Assembly: GCF_011761185.1 (NCBI RefSeq)
Contig: NZ_JAAOYM010000002.1
Span: 1 to 64,000, forward strand
Direction of reading: 5' to 3'
From: Saccharomonospora amisosensis
GTDB taxonomy: Bacteria; Actinomycetota; Actinomycetes; Mycobacteriales; Pseudonocardiaceae
Length of the DNA: 64,000 nucleotides
In this document: in pieces, positions 56,435 to 64,000 of the stretch
How positions within the stretch are numbered: the first letter of the stretch is position 1
Layout of the letters: each line of letters begins with the position of its first letter
The notes under the pieces: model-generated
The model's input: only the letters and a program-made list of their open reading frames with translations
What the model was told of the DNA's origin: nothing
Databases searched by the model: none
Made by a program: the position numbers and the translations under genes

Positions 56435-56626
56435 GTGAAGAAGCTGTTGGCACTCGCGGTTGTCGCGGGCGGCGTGTTCTTCGTGATCAAGCGCAACAGG
56501 GACGCCAAGGCGGAAGCGGACCTGTGGCGCGAGGCCACCGCACCTACCGAGCGTCCGATGAGCGGTGTGTCTCCGAACGGCAGCACACCGGCGAAGGCGA
56601 GCTCGGATTCCGCGAGCAAGAACTGA
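56435..56626 (+). CDS. DLW-39 family small membrane protein
   Basis: The 63-residue protein has one hydrophobic N-terminal segment (MKKLLALAVVAGGVFFVIKR), the ADLW motif (residues 28-31) that names the family, and a Ser/Pro/Ala tail. DLW-39 genes lie beside tRNA-Ala in many actinobacteria, as here; the function is unknown. The start is GTG at 56435. Confidence 0.82.
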   Translation: MKKLLALAVVAGGVFFVIKRNRDAKAEADLWREATAPTERPMSGVSPNGSTPAKASSDSASKN

Positions 56627-56630
56627 ACTT

Positions 56631-56734
<104 letters not shown>

Positions 56735-56883
56735 CAGGGTTTGCCTGGGGTTGGCCCCGACCAGTCGTCGTTGTTCGTGCGCTGGGAATCACGAGCGGGC
56801 AGAACCGCCGGTTTTGGTGACATCAGGTTGCCACCACCGGGCGCCCGAACAACCGAACGTCTCGAACGACCGAGGCCGACAGT

Positions 56884-56925
56884 CGTGAGTGTTGCGCCGG
56901 GTTAGCACCCAGGGCAACACTCACG
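56884..56925. repeat. Long palindrome between tRNA-Ala and sortase gene
   Basis: CGTGAGTGTTGC (56884-56895) is perfectly inverted as GCAACACTCACG (56914-56925) around an 18-nt centre that itself has GGGT/ACCC. It lies in a 213-bp convergent interval, 23 bp from the sortase stop, and may terminate both strands or be a dispersed palindromic repeat. The rest of the interval (56735-56947) holds nothing recognised. Confidence 0.65.
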
Positions 56926-56947
56926 AGCGGCTGACTTGCTTCGGAGG

Positions 56948-57643
56948 TCAACGTGTGGGTTTGCCGACGCCGGTGAACGTCGCGAACGCGATGATGTTGT
57001 CACGGTAGCTGTGGGCGGTCTCGTCGAACGGCCCACCGCACGTGATCAACCGCAGTTCCGGCCCCGCCGTGTCTCCGTACACGTCATCGGTGGGGAACCG
57101 GTCCTTCGGCACCTGTGCCATGCGCTTGACGGTGAACCGCGCCACCGTCCCGTCCTCCCTGCCGACGCGGATCTCGTCTCCCCGCTCGAGTTCGCGCAGA
57201 CGCACGAAGATGCCGTCCCGGCCGTCGCCGTTGACATGTCCGAGGATCACCGCCGGACCTCGTTCTCCCGGTGTCGGGCTGTACCGGTACCAGCCCGCCT
57301 GCATCGGCTCGTGGACGGGAGGGACGGCAACCGTGCGATCGGGGTTGAGCCCCAACGGGACCAGCGACGAGTGCGCGTCGATAGCAGGCACGTCGAGCCA
57401 CGCTGGCTCCGAGCGCGGCAAGCCGGTCGAGCCCTGTCCCATCTCGTGCCCCGGTGCCCGGCCCGAGTCCGTGGTAGTGGTCGTCTCACCGGTCGTGGCC
57501 GGATGCTGTGGCGCGAGGTCGATCTCCTGGTCGGCCGGTGAGCAGCTGGAGAGCGCGACGACCGCGACGAGCGCGAGGAGCGGGGAGGCCACGGCGCTGC
57601 CGCGACCTCCCCGTGTGCCCCATGCGCGGAACCGCACGTTCAT
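56948..57643 (-). CDS. Class F sortase
   Basis: The 231-residue protein has an N-terminal hydrophobic segment ending in a lipobox-like LSSC (Cys34), a Thr/Gly-rich linker and a sortase domain. Catalytic residues are His136 in AVILGHVNGDG, Cys202 in LRLITCGGPFD and Arg214 in HSYRDNIIAF. Class F sortases are actinobacterial transpeptidases that anchor surface proteins. The next gene upstream encodes a plausible substrate. The start is ATG at 57643. Confidence 0.88.
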   Translation of the reverse strand: MNVRFRAWGTRGGRGSAVASPLLALVAVVALSSCSPADQEIDLAPQHPATTGETTTTTDSGRAPGHEMGQGSTGLPRSEPAWLDVPAIDAHSSLVPLGLNPDRTVAVPPVHEPMQAGWYRYSPTPGERGPAVILGHVNGDGRDGIFVRLRELERGDEIRVGREDGTVARFTVKRMAQVPKDRFPTDDVYGDTAGPELRLITCGGPFDETAHSYRDNIIAFATFTGVGKPTR

Positions 57644-57704
57644 CGGCGGCGCCTCGTACGTTCGGTGGCGACCGCGTGCCGCCGACTGCTTCGCGGACCC
57701 ACCG

Positions 57705-58106
57705 TCACTGCTCGCCCGTACGGCGACGGCGCAGCATCAACACGGTCCCGCCCCCGGCGACGGCGACGACGGCGAGCCCGCCGGCGAGCAAAGCCGGGGT
57801 GGCGTCCGACTCTGGCCCGCCACCGGTTTCCGCGGCACCCACCGGCCGCTCGCTCACCTGACCTCGCTGCTCGGGCTCCGCGATCGGCTTCGCTTCCCGC
57901 GGTTCACCCACCGCGGCCGACGGCTCCGCAGGCGCTTCCGTGGCCGTCGGCTCCGTCTGCTCGCGGCTGGGTGCCTCACGCTGGTCCTGGGTCGGCGAGC
58001 TCGTCGGGCCGGTGCCCTGCCCGTCGGCCCAGGCGACTGTGGCCGTCAATGGCAGCGTCAATGCCCCCAGCAGCGTCGCCGCCGCACATGCTCGACCAAG
58101 CTTCAT
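57705..58106 (-). CDS. Secreted Pro/Glu-rich surface protein with sortase-like signal
   Basis: The 133-residue protein has a signal peptide (MKLGRACAAATLLGALTLPL, cut near AWA), a low-complexity Pro/Glu/Thr-rich body of about 70 residues, then AAETG (91-95), a hydrophobic helix (about 104-124) and an RRRR tail. That tripartite C-terminus is a cell-wall sorting signal, and AAETG resembles the LAxTG-type motif. It is encoded 61 bp upstream of the class F sortase on the same strand, so enzyme and substrate are likely co-transcribed. Confidence 0.75.
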   Translation of the reverse strand: MKLGRACAAATLLGALTLPLTATVAWADGQGTGPTSSPTQDQREAPSREQTEPTATEAPAEPSAAVGEPREAKPIAEPEQRGQVSERPVGAAETGGGPESDATPALLAGGLAVVAVAGGGTVLMLRRRRTGEQ

Positions 58107-58267
58107 GGATCGCGTCCTTCCGGTTCGACTTTCGTCCCACTTCGTTGCGGACGACGCTCAGCCTGGCGGCCGGTTTTCAAGATCCAGTCTGGCTGCTGTG
58201 AAGAAGTTGTTCGATTCTTCGGTCCGGCTGTCGAACCACCACCTTTCCGAGGTGGCGGCAGGCAACA
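58107..58267. promoter_or_regulatory. Divergent region between the surface-protein gene and the response regulator
   Basis: A hairpin CCACCT/AGGTGG (58239-58244, 58250-58255) lies 12 bp before the response-regulator start. No clear promoter hexamers were recognised. Divergent placement suggests that the regulator may control the sortase operon. Confidence 0.3.
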
Positions 58268-59002
58268 ATGTGCCGCGTGTGCGCACAGGTGCTGGTCGCC
58301 GAGGACGACCCGAAGCAGGCCGAGCTGATCAAGCGCTATCTGGAACACGACAACCATCTCGTTGTCGTCGTCCACGACGGACGCGCGGCGATCGACGAGG
58401 CACGGCGGCGGCAGCCCGACCTCGTCGTGCTGGACGTGATGATGCCGAAGGTCGACGGTCTCGACGTCTGCCGCGTGCTGCGCGCCGAGTCGGACGTGCC
58501 GATCGTCCTGCTCACCGCGCGCACCACCGAGGACGACGTGCTGCTCGGCCTCGACCTCGGCGCCGACGACTACGTCACCAAGCCCTACAGCCCGCGGCAG
58601 CTCGCGGCCAGGGTCCGCGCCATCCTGCGTCGGTCGGGCCGCGGACAGCAGCGCGAGCGGCCGTCACTCGAGGTCGGGGGCCTGGTGGTGAACGAACAAC
58701 GGCACGAGGTCACCCTCGACGGCGCACTCCTGGACTGCACACCCGCGGAGTTCCGGCTGCTCGCGACCCTGGCCGCCGAGCCCGGCCGCGTGTTCACCCG
58801 CGGCCAGCTGCTCAGTCGGGCGTTCGGGATGGACCGTTTCATCACCGAGCGCACCATCGACGTGCACGTGATGAACCTGCGCCGCAAGCTCGAAGTCGAC
58901 CCGCGCAGGCCCGCCCGGCTGCTCACCGTGTACGGCGTCGGCTACAAGCTGCACGACGTTACCGACGGCAGAGGCGGCACAGCCGATGCGGCGACCGCAT
59001 AA
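58268..59002 (+). CDS. OmpR-type response regulator
   Basis: The 244-residue regulator has a receiver domain with the acidic pair EDD (12-14), phospho-acceptor Asp56 in LVVLDVMMPKVDG and the conserved LLTARTTEDDVLLGLDLGAD. A winged-helix DNA-binding domain follows (ALLDCTPAEFRLLATLAAEP, then ITERTIDVHVMNLRRKLEVD). The ATG at 58268 is used; GTG 58277 is possible. The kinase gene starts inside its last codons (17-bp overlap), so the pair is co-translated. Confidence 0.92.
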   Translation: MCRVCAQVLVAEDDPKQAELIKRYLEHDNHLVVVVHDGRAAIDEARRRQPDLVVLDVMMPKVDGLDVCRVLRAESDVPIVLLTARTTEDDVLLGLDLGADDYVTKPYSPRQLAARVRAILRRSGRGQQRERPSLEVGGLVVNEQRHEVTLDGALLDCTPAEFRLLATLAAEPGRVFTRGQLLSRAFGMDRFITERTIDVHVMNLRRKLEVDPRRPARLLTVYGVGYKLHDVTDGRGGTADAATA

Positions 59003-60863
59003 CAGACCGGGTCGGCAAGCCCAGCGCGGCAGGCACGGGCTGCTCACCCGCCTGCTCGTGATGTCGGTGGTCGTGGCCGGGTGCTCCATCGGAGCCACCG
59101 CGTGGCTGGCCGCGCAGAGCACAAGCGGCGCGATCAACCGGGAGCTCGGCGAGACACTAGCCAGCGATGCCAAGATCTACGACCGGCTGCTCGGGCACGC
59201 CGCCACGCACACCCGATGGTCCGGCGTGCAACGGCTGGTGGACGAGCTGGCGGGCCAGACCGGCCGCCGGATCACGTTGACCACCACGACGCGGGTGCCG
59301 ATCGCCGACTCGGGCGGTTCACAGGACGCCGCATTGCCGCGAACGCCGTCCGCCGTGGTCGACCCGCTCGCCGTCGACGCCGTACTCAAGCCCGACGCGT
59401 CGGCCTCCGGGATCGACGCACGCGCGGTGGGCCCGTACCGCCTCACCGCGCAGGAGCGAGCGCGGCTGAGGCAGGCCGCGCAGCGGCAGCTGGGCTGCCT
59501 GCGCCGGTACGGCGAGGACGGCAGGATCGTCGAAAGACCCAACGGGCGGTCGGTCGTCGAGCGTGTGACCAGGGCGTCGAACCCCTCGTCGCGGCCGACG
59601 CAGCCGGGGCCGGTGGCCGAGCCGGCGGAAGCCACCCGGTCGCCCGTCGACGCGGGACCGTCAATGGGACTGGACAGCATCTGCGCGGGGCCGCCGCGGA
59701 CGACGCCTACCGAGCGGCAGGCGAGCGCCGCGCTGCTGAAGCTGGTGAATGCCTGCCTCAGCAGGCAGGGTGGTGGGCCGTTGCCCGTCGCGGCAGTCGA
59801 CCTGACTTCGCCGGACGAGCTGAATGCCGCCCCCGACACCAAGCGCTGTGTGGATTCGGCGCGACGGGAGCAGCTCGGGTCCTACGTCTCGCCCGCGGCG
59901 CAGCTGTTCATCACCAGACCCGGCGGCGATGCCCCCGGCGCCGACCTGTCTACCGTGGGCGTGTCACGGATCGTCTGGGCGGCGCTCGCGGTGCTGGTGC
60001 TGACGGTTGGCGTGACGGCGCTCGCCGCGGGCAGGCTGGTCCGTCCCATCCATGCGATCACCGACGCCGCGCGGAAGATGGGCGACGGCAACCGGTCGGC
60101 GCGTGTGAACACCGGCACGCGCGGCGAGATCGGCGAGCTGGCGGCGGTGTTCAACAGGATGTCGGCGCAGATCGAGAACACCGAGCGGCAGCGCAAGACG
60201 ATGGTCAGCGACGTCGCACACGAGCTGCGGACGCCGCTGGTGAACGTGCGAGGGTGGCTGGAGGCCGCGCAGGACGGCGTCGCCGAGCTCGACCCGCCGC
60301 TGGTCGCGTCGCTGCTCGAGGAGACCGTGCTGCTGCAGCGCCTCATCGACGACCTGCAGGATCTTGCACTTGCCGACGCAGGGAAGCTGCGCGTGCACCC
60401 GGAACCGGTCGACGTCGCGTCTATTTTGGACCAGGTCGCGGCGGCGCACCGGCGAAATGCGGAGGCGGAAGGCGTCGAGCTCAGCGTGCGTGTCGACTCC
60501 GAGCCCGACCTGTCCGCCGACCCGACCCGGCTACGGCAGGCGCTCGGCAACCTGGTGTCGAACGCGGTGCGGCACACGCCCTCCGGGGGCCGCGTGACGC
60601 TGTGGGCCCGGCCCTCCGGCGACGAGGTGCTGATCGACGTGACCGACACCGGCACCGGGATCGAGGCGGAGTCGTTGCCGCACGTCTTCGACCGGTTCTG
60701 GCGTGCGGACAAGTCCCGCAACCGCGGCGGCGGGGGCAGCGGACTGGGGCTGGCGATCACTCATCACCTCGTGCAGGCGCACGGGGGCAGCATCGAGGTC
60801 CGCAGTACCGTCGGCGAGGGGACTACGTTCACCATCCACCTCGGTCAGCACGACGCTCGTTGA
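58986..60863 (+). CDS. Sensor histidine kinase with large extracytoplasmic domain
   Basis: The 625-residue kinase has a basic N-terminus, TM1 (about 20-42), an extracytoplasmic region of about 285 residues with four cysteines, and TM2 (about 327-349). HAMP follows (RLVRPIHAITDAARKMGDGN), then HisKA with SDVAHELRTPLVNVRGWLEA and HATPase_c with NLVSNAVRHTPSGG, DVTDTGTGI and GGGGSGLGLAITHHLVQAHG. The sensor domain is unusually long and I do not recognise its family. Divergence from the sortase/surface-protein genes suggests envelope sensing. Confidence 0.9.
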   Translation: MRRPHNRPGRQAQRGRHGLLTRLLVMSVVVAGCSIGATAWLAAQSTSGAINRELGETLASDAKIYDRLLGHAATHTRWSGVQRLVDELAGQTGRRITLTTTTRVPIADSGGSQDAALPRTPSAVVDPLAVDAVLKPDASASGIDARAVGPYRLTAQERARLRQAAQRQLGCLRRYGEDGRIVERPNGRSVVERVTRASNPSSRPTQPGPVAEPAEATRSPVDAGPSMGLDSICAGPPRTTPTERQASAALLKLVNACLSRQGGGPLPVAAVDLTSPDELNAAPDTKRCVDSARREQLGSYVSPAAQLFITRPGGDAPGADLSTVGVSRIVWAALAVLVLTVGVTALAAGRLVRPIHAITDAARKMGDGNRSARVNTGTRGEIGELAAVFNRMSAQIENTERQRKTMVSDVAHELRTPLVNVRGWLEAAQDGVAELDPPLVASLLEETVLLQRLIDDLQDLALADAGKLRVHPEPVDVASILDQVAAAHRRNAEAEGVELSVRVDSEPDLSADPTRLRQALGNLVSNAVRHTPSGGRVTLWARPSGDEVLIDVTDTGTGIEAESLPHVFDRFWRADKSRNRGGGGSGLGLAITHHLVQAHGGSIEVRSTVGEGTTFTIHLGQHDAR

Positions 60864-61051
60864 CGCCACGCGCGTCAAGCAGGACCGATGACGAAGGATT
60901 CTGCGCTGTGCGAGGAGCCCTGCCCGACCGACGCGAGCGCGGCGGTGCACACCGCGGCGGTCACCGGGCACAGGTGACCTCGTGCATCCACCTGCGTCAC
61001 AGGCGGCAGCGCCCGCCGATGCCTGACGGGAGCTGGGTTGACTTGATTCCC

Positions 61052-61885
61052 TCAGCCGGCTGCTCGCACGGCGACCAGCGCATCGAGGGCGACGGTGGTC
61101 GCGGTGTCGGCGGGGAGGTAGGCGGTGAGCCGGTGCTCGTCGCCGCCGGACAGCACGAGGCACTCGTAGGCCAGGTGCAGCCCACCCGCCTCCGGGTGCG
61201 CCCACCGCTCGTCGCCGGTCCCGGCGGGCAGTGCGGCCGCGGCGGTGAACCGGCGACCGAACTCGCGGCCCACCGTGATGGACAGCTCCTCGGCGAGCAC
61301 GGCCGCGCCGTGGTGACCGAGGTCGGCCGCGGCACGCAACGCGGCGGCGTGCCGGTCGGCCACCCGCTCCCACTCCGGAAACGTTGTCCGCGCGCGAGGG
61401 TCGGTGAACACGAACCGTGCGAAGTTCGGCGGATCGGCGTCGAACAGCCCGGCTGGAGCCGCGAGCCGCCGGAATCCCTTGGTGCAGGCAAGCACGTCGC
61501 CCTGCGCGTCGGCGACGAAGGCGGGCGTCGGCTCGAGCCGGTCGAGCAGGACCCGCACGGTCGGCCGCACCGTGCGGGCAGGCGGGACCGCGAACGCGCA
61601 CGCGCCGCCGGCGCCCGCTTTCACCAGTCGGTGCAGGTGGCCCCGTTCCTCTGGGGCGAGGCCGAGTACGTCGGCGAGTGCGCCGAGCACTTGAGCCGAA
61701 GGGCGGCGGTCGCTGCCGCGTTCCAGGCGAGTCAGGTATTCGACGCTGATGCCCGCGAGCACGGCCAGTTCACCACGGCGCAGCCCCGGGGTCCGCCTGC
61801 GCGGCCCGGCAGGCAGCCCGACGTCGGCGGGCGTGACCGCCTCTCGCCGCGCACGCAGGAACCGGCCGAGTGCGTTTTCGGTCAT
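61052..61885 (-). CDS. XRE-type HTH regulator with MmyB-like ligand domain
   Basis: The 277-residue regulator has an N-terminal HTH (about residues 10-80): LGRFLRARREAVTPADVGLP, then LRRGELAVLAGISVEYLTRL. A MmyB-like PAS-type domain follows (EPTPAFVADAQGDVLACTKG, then FVFTDPRARTTFPEWERVAD, FGRRFTAAAALPAG). Such regulators usually control a neighbouring oxidoreductase. It is divergent from the aldo/keto reductase gene, 84 bp away, so that gene is its likely target. The preceding gap (60864-61051) holds nothing recognised. Confidence 0.88.
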   Translation of the reverse strand: MTENALGRFLRARREAVTPADVGLPAGPRRRTPGLRRGELAVLAGISVEYLTRLERGSDRRPSAQVLGALADVLGLAPEERGHLHRLVKAGAGGACAFAVPPARTVRPTVRVLLDRLEPTPAFVADAQGDVLACTKGFRRLAAPAGLFDADPPNFARFVFTDPRARTTFPEWERVADRHAAALRAAADLGHHGAAVLAEELSITVGREFGRRFTAAAALPAGTGDERWAHPEAGGLHLAYECLVLSGGDEHRLTAYLPADTATTVALDALVAVRAAG

Positions 61886-61969
61886 GCCCGAACTCTAGGC
61901 GCGCGGGCGCCCGAAGGGGTCCCCTTCCCGGTCTCCCTACGCGGACCGCGCGGCGCGAGGCTGGTGCGC

Positions 61970-62965
61970 ATGGATATGCGATACCACCTCTTCGGTCGTA
62001 CCGGCCTGCGCGTTTCCGAACTGCTGCTGGGCACCATGGGGCTCGGCTTCCGCGACCCTGGCGAGGTCCGGCGCGTCGTCGACGCCTACGCCGACGCGGG
62101 TGGCAACGTGCTCGACACCGCCTCGGCCTACGGTGAGGGAGAGGCCGTGCTCGGCTCCTTGCTCCAGCGGCGCGACCGATTCGTCCTCGCCACCAAGTAC
62201 ACGCTGTCGCGGGACGCGGCAGATCCGAACGGTGCAGGAAACCACCGCAAGAACCTGGTGCTGTCATTGGAACGGAGTCTGCGTCGGCTCCGCACCGACT
62301 ACGTCGACATCCTCTGGGTGCACGTCTGGGACCGGCACACGCCGGTCGAGGAGACCATGCGCGCCCTGGACGACCTCGTGCGCGCGGGGAAGGTGCTCTA
62401 CGTCGGCATGTCGGACGCCCCTGCGTGGGTGGTGGCGCACGCGAACACGCTCGCACAGTGGCGCGGCTGGGCACCGTTCGCCGGGCTGCAACTGCGCTAC
62501 AACCTGCTCGATCGCGACATCGAACGGGAACTGCTACCCATGGCGGAGGCGTTCGGGCTGAGCGTGGCGGCCTGGGCGCCGCTGGCGGCGGGCAAGCTCT
62601 CCGGTGCCGCCGAGACGGGCGCCTCCAGCCGATTCGACCCCGGCGCGCTCACCGAGCGGGAGCGTGCGGCGGCGCGGACTGTGCGTGAGGTCGCCGACGA
62701 ACTGGGTGCCACCCCCGCCCAGGTGGCGCTCGCCTGGACCCGCGCCAAGTCGCGGGCGGTGCTGCCACTCGTCGGCGTGAGCACCGTCGATCAGCTCACC
62801 GACAACCTCGGCGCGCTGGCGCTGACGCTGCCCGCGGAGGCGATCGCGCGGCTGCAGAGCGCGGTGGAGTTCCGGCTCGGTTTTCCGCACGACTTCATCG
62901 CCGAGTCGGAGTCGTCGTCGTTCGTGTTCGGTGACGCCGCGACTCGGGTGGTGCCGCGGGGGTGA
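61970..62965 (+). CDS. Aldo/keto reductase
   Basis: The 331-residue (beta/alpha)8 NADPH oxidoreductase has MRYHLFGRTGLRVSELLLGT, the catalytic tetrad positions Asp and Tyr in NVLDTASAYGEGE, Lys in RFVLATKYTL and His in VDILWVHVWDRHTP, and the cofactor block VLPLVGVSTVDQLTDNLGAL. The carbonyl substrate is unknown. The ATG at 61970 is followed by an in-frame ATG two codons later. It is probably regulated by the divergent MmyB-like protein. Confidence 0.9.
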   Translation: MDMRYHLFGRTGLRVSELLLGTMGLGFRDPGEVRRVVDAYADAGGNVLDTASAYGEGEAVLGSLLQRRDRFVLATKYTLSRDAADPNGAGNHRKNLVLSLERSLRRLRTDYVDILWVHVWDRHTPVEETMRALDDLVRAGKVLYVGMSDAPAWVVAHANTLAQWRGWAPFAGLQLRYNLLDRDIERELLPMAEAFGLSVAAWAPLAAGKLSGAAETGASSRFDPGALTERERAAARTVREVADELGATPAQVALAWTRAKSRAVLPLVGVSTVDQLTDNLGALALTLPAEAIARLQSAVEFRLGFPHDFIAESESSSFVFGDAATRVVPRG

Positions 62966-63078
62966 GTCCTGCGGGCTGTCCATCCCTTGTGGATGGTGAC
63001 GGTCGAGCGGATCATTGATCAGAGGTCAGCCGAGTCATCCTGCCGTCGACCAGTTCGGTGATGCCCTGGCCACGGCTG

Positions 63079-63240
63079 TTACAGCAGCGGTGTCAGGACT
63101 GCAACGATGTTGATGGCGCCATGGACGACCAGGATGGGCCACATCGTGCGGTACTTGCTCGACAGTCGGTGCTCTGGATGCCGTGTGCCAGGCGGCCCAC
63201 AGCAAAGAGGCGAGCACGAGGAACTCCCACCTGGCACTGG
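63079..63240 (-). pseudogene. Decayed CPBP-type intramembrane protease fragment
   Basis: On the minus strand one frame reads RWEFLVLASLLWAAWHTASR, the typical CPBP (CAAX protease) helix with its WxxWH motif. A different frame, shifted near 63165-63175, reads LSSKYRTMWPILVVHGAINI then VAVLTPLL and a stop at 63081-63079, the family's C-terminal HGxxN helix. The two parts are adjacent only if a frameshift is allowed, and the N-terminal EExxxR part is absent. The rest of 62966-63457 holds nothing recognised. Confidence 0.5.
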
Positions 63241-63457
63241 ATCTGCCGTGCCGTGACGGCTGAGTAGGAATACGGCTCGGCGTTGACAAGGCGGCGCGGC
63301 AGTCGGACCCAGAGCTTGGGGCCGCGCCCCTCGGCGCGGGCGGCCTGCGCGACTGGTGGGAGCCGTAGCTCTTCCGTACCGATGTCTGGTATAGGGGCAG
63401 GTACTGAATTCGGAGCACCTGGGGAATGCCAGCAGGGCCGCATAGAGTCACCGCACC

Positions 63458-64000
63458 ATGGAACTGGCTGTGGACACAAACGTCATCACTTTCCAGGTGA
63501 ACGGCGGGGATGACGACTTGCTCCAGGGAATGGCGCCGGCCAAGGCCGCAGACGCCGTCCGGCAGGCATGGAGTCAGGTACAGCAGGAGCGGCAGATCCA
63601 GGCAGCCGAGATAACCAAGGTTCACAGCACCTGGCAGGCCTCGCGGGCGGATCGGGTCTTCCTGGCCGGGATGTTCCCCAGCGCCGAGTACACCCATCAG
63701 TTCGATCGTCCCGATGGCGATGACTGGAGTGAGGCCTTCGAGGTCGCGGGCAAGGTGATGGCGAAGGCGCTGTTGGAGCGCAGCGCGGAAACCGAAGAGA
63801 ATGGTGAATGGCTGCCCATTCTCCACACCTATGACGGCCCGTTGAAAGTTTACGCTTCCTTGCCGATTGTGGACGGAAGGCTGTACCTCGGGTTCGCCAA
63901 GACAACGGTCACACCCACAGGCCGGGTCGGGATGTCCCACCTGCTGCGAAACACGTTGGAGGAGATGAGCGAGGACGAGTTCCTGGAGCTGGCCGCCGAA
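63458..64000 (+). CDS. Hypothetical protein (C-terminus outside the window)
   Basis: An open frame of 181 codons runs from ATG 63458 to the window end. It reads MELAVDTNVITFQVNGGDDD early, then AEITKVHSTWQASRADRVFL and SEAFEVAGKVMAKALLERSA, and late SLPIVDGRLYLGFAKTTVTP. It is acidic, has no membrane segment or signal peptide, and I do not recognise a family. Codon use is less GC-biased than in the neighbours (for example AAA, ATA, GAA), which hints at acquisition. The start has no strong ribosome-binding site. Confidence 0.6.
   Translation, partial: MELAVDTNVITFQVNGGDDDLLQGMAPAKAADAVRQAWSQVQQERQIQAAEITKVHSTWQASRADRVFLAGMFPSAEYTHQFDRPDGDDWSEAFEVAGKVMAKALLERSAETEENGEWLPILHTYDGPLKVYASLPIVDGRLYLGFAKTTVTPTGRVGMSHLLRNTLEEMSEDEFLELAAE

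Noticed and set aside
59081-62965. A 1294-codon open frame on the plus strand crossing the kinase, XRE and reductase genes
   Set aside because: It is a by-product of high GC. Only its last 331 codons (61970-62965) form a recognised protein; the earlier part is out of frame with the kinase and antisense to the XRE gene.

Overview
This is a high-GC actinobacterial chromosome segment carrying the replication origin. The gene order pcnA, Nudix, DUF6049, murJ, sigM, trxBA, cwlM, parBA, rsmG, jag, yidC, yidD, rnpA, rpmH, dnaA, oriC, dnaN, gnd, recF, dciA, gyrB, gyrA, DUF3566, tRNA-Ile, tRNA-Ala is the one known around oriC of Mycobacteriales and Pseudonocardiales. murJ and its pseudokinase are separate genes, and a D-Ala-D-Ala-ligase-like gene and an aminotransferase sit beside parB. 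This suggests a Pseudonocardiaceae genome (Saccharomonospora/Prauserella/Amycolatopsis type). The taxonomic call is inference.

Region 1-20600 is the accessory and metabolic left flank. It holds a divergent TetR/methyltransferase pair, an extradiol-type dioxygenase, an AI-2E-family membrane protein with a MacS/NarL-type two-component pair, a DUF1707 protein, rbsK-ptsI, a TetR regulator, and leuS with a leucine-rich leader peptide and terminator-like hairpin. It continues with an SdpI-like membrane protein, a MarR-MFS pair, YqgE, a second MFS transporter, a YbaB-like/TNT-toxin-like pair and the CCA-adding enzyme.

Region 20600-40300 is the left side of the origin block: cell-wall and envelope genes (Nudix, DUF6049, murJ, pseudokinase, cwlM, ddl-like), the sigM/anti-sigma pair, the thioredoxin system behind a SigR-type promoter, chromosome segregation (parAB with three nearby parS sites), and the rpmH-rnpA-yidD-yidC-jag operon read away from dnaA.

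Region 40300-52900 is the core origin block: dnaA, an approximately 735-bp oriC with DnaA boxes and an A-rich unwinding stretch, dnaN, gnd, recF, dciA, gyrB, gyrA, DUF3566 and tRNA-Ile. Additional DnaA-box clusters lie between cwlM and a GNAT gene, upstream of rsmG, upstream of dnaA, and between recF and dciA.

Region 52900-64000 is the right flank. About 3.7 kb of small accessory genes separates tRNA-Ile from tRNA-Ala (reductase, thioredoxin-like, DUF1801, DinB, GvpU-like, CsbD, DLW-39) and includes a fourth parS. It is followed by a class F sortase with a putative sorted surface protein, a divergent OmpR-type two-component system with a large Cys-containing sensor, an XRE regulator/aldo-keto reductase pair, a decayed CPBP-protease fragment and an unrecognised gene cut by the window end. 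Many genes here start 6-8 nt after a TANNNT hexamer, which suggests frequent leaderless transcription.
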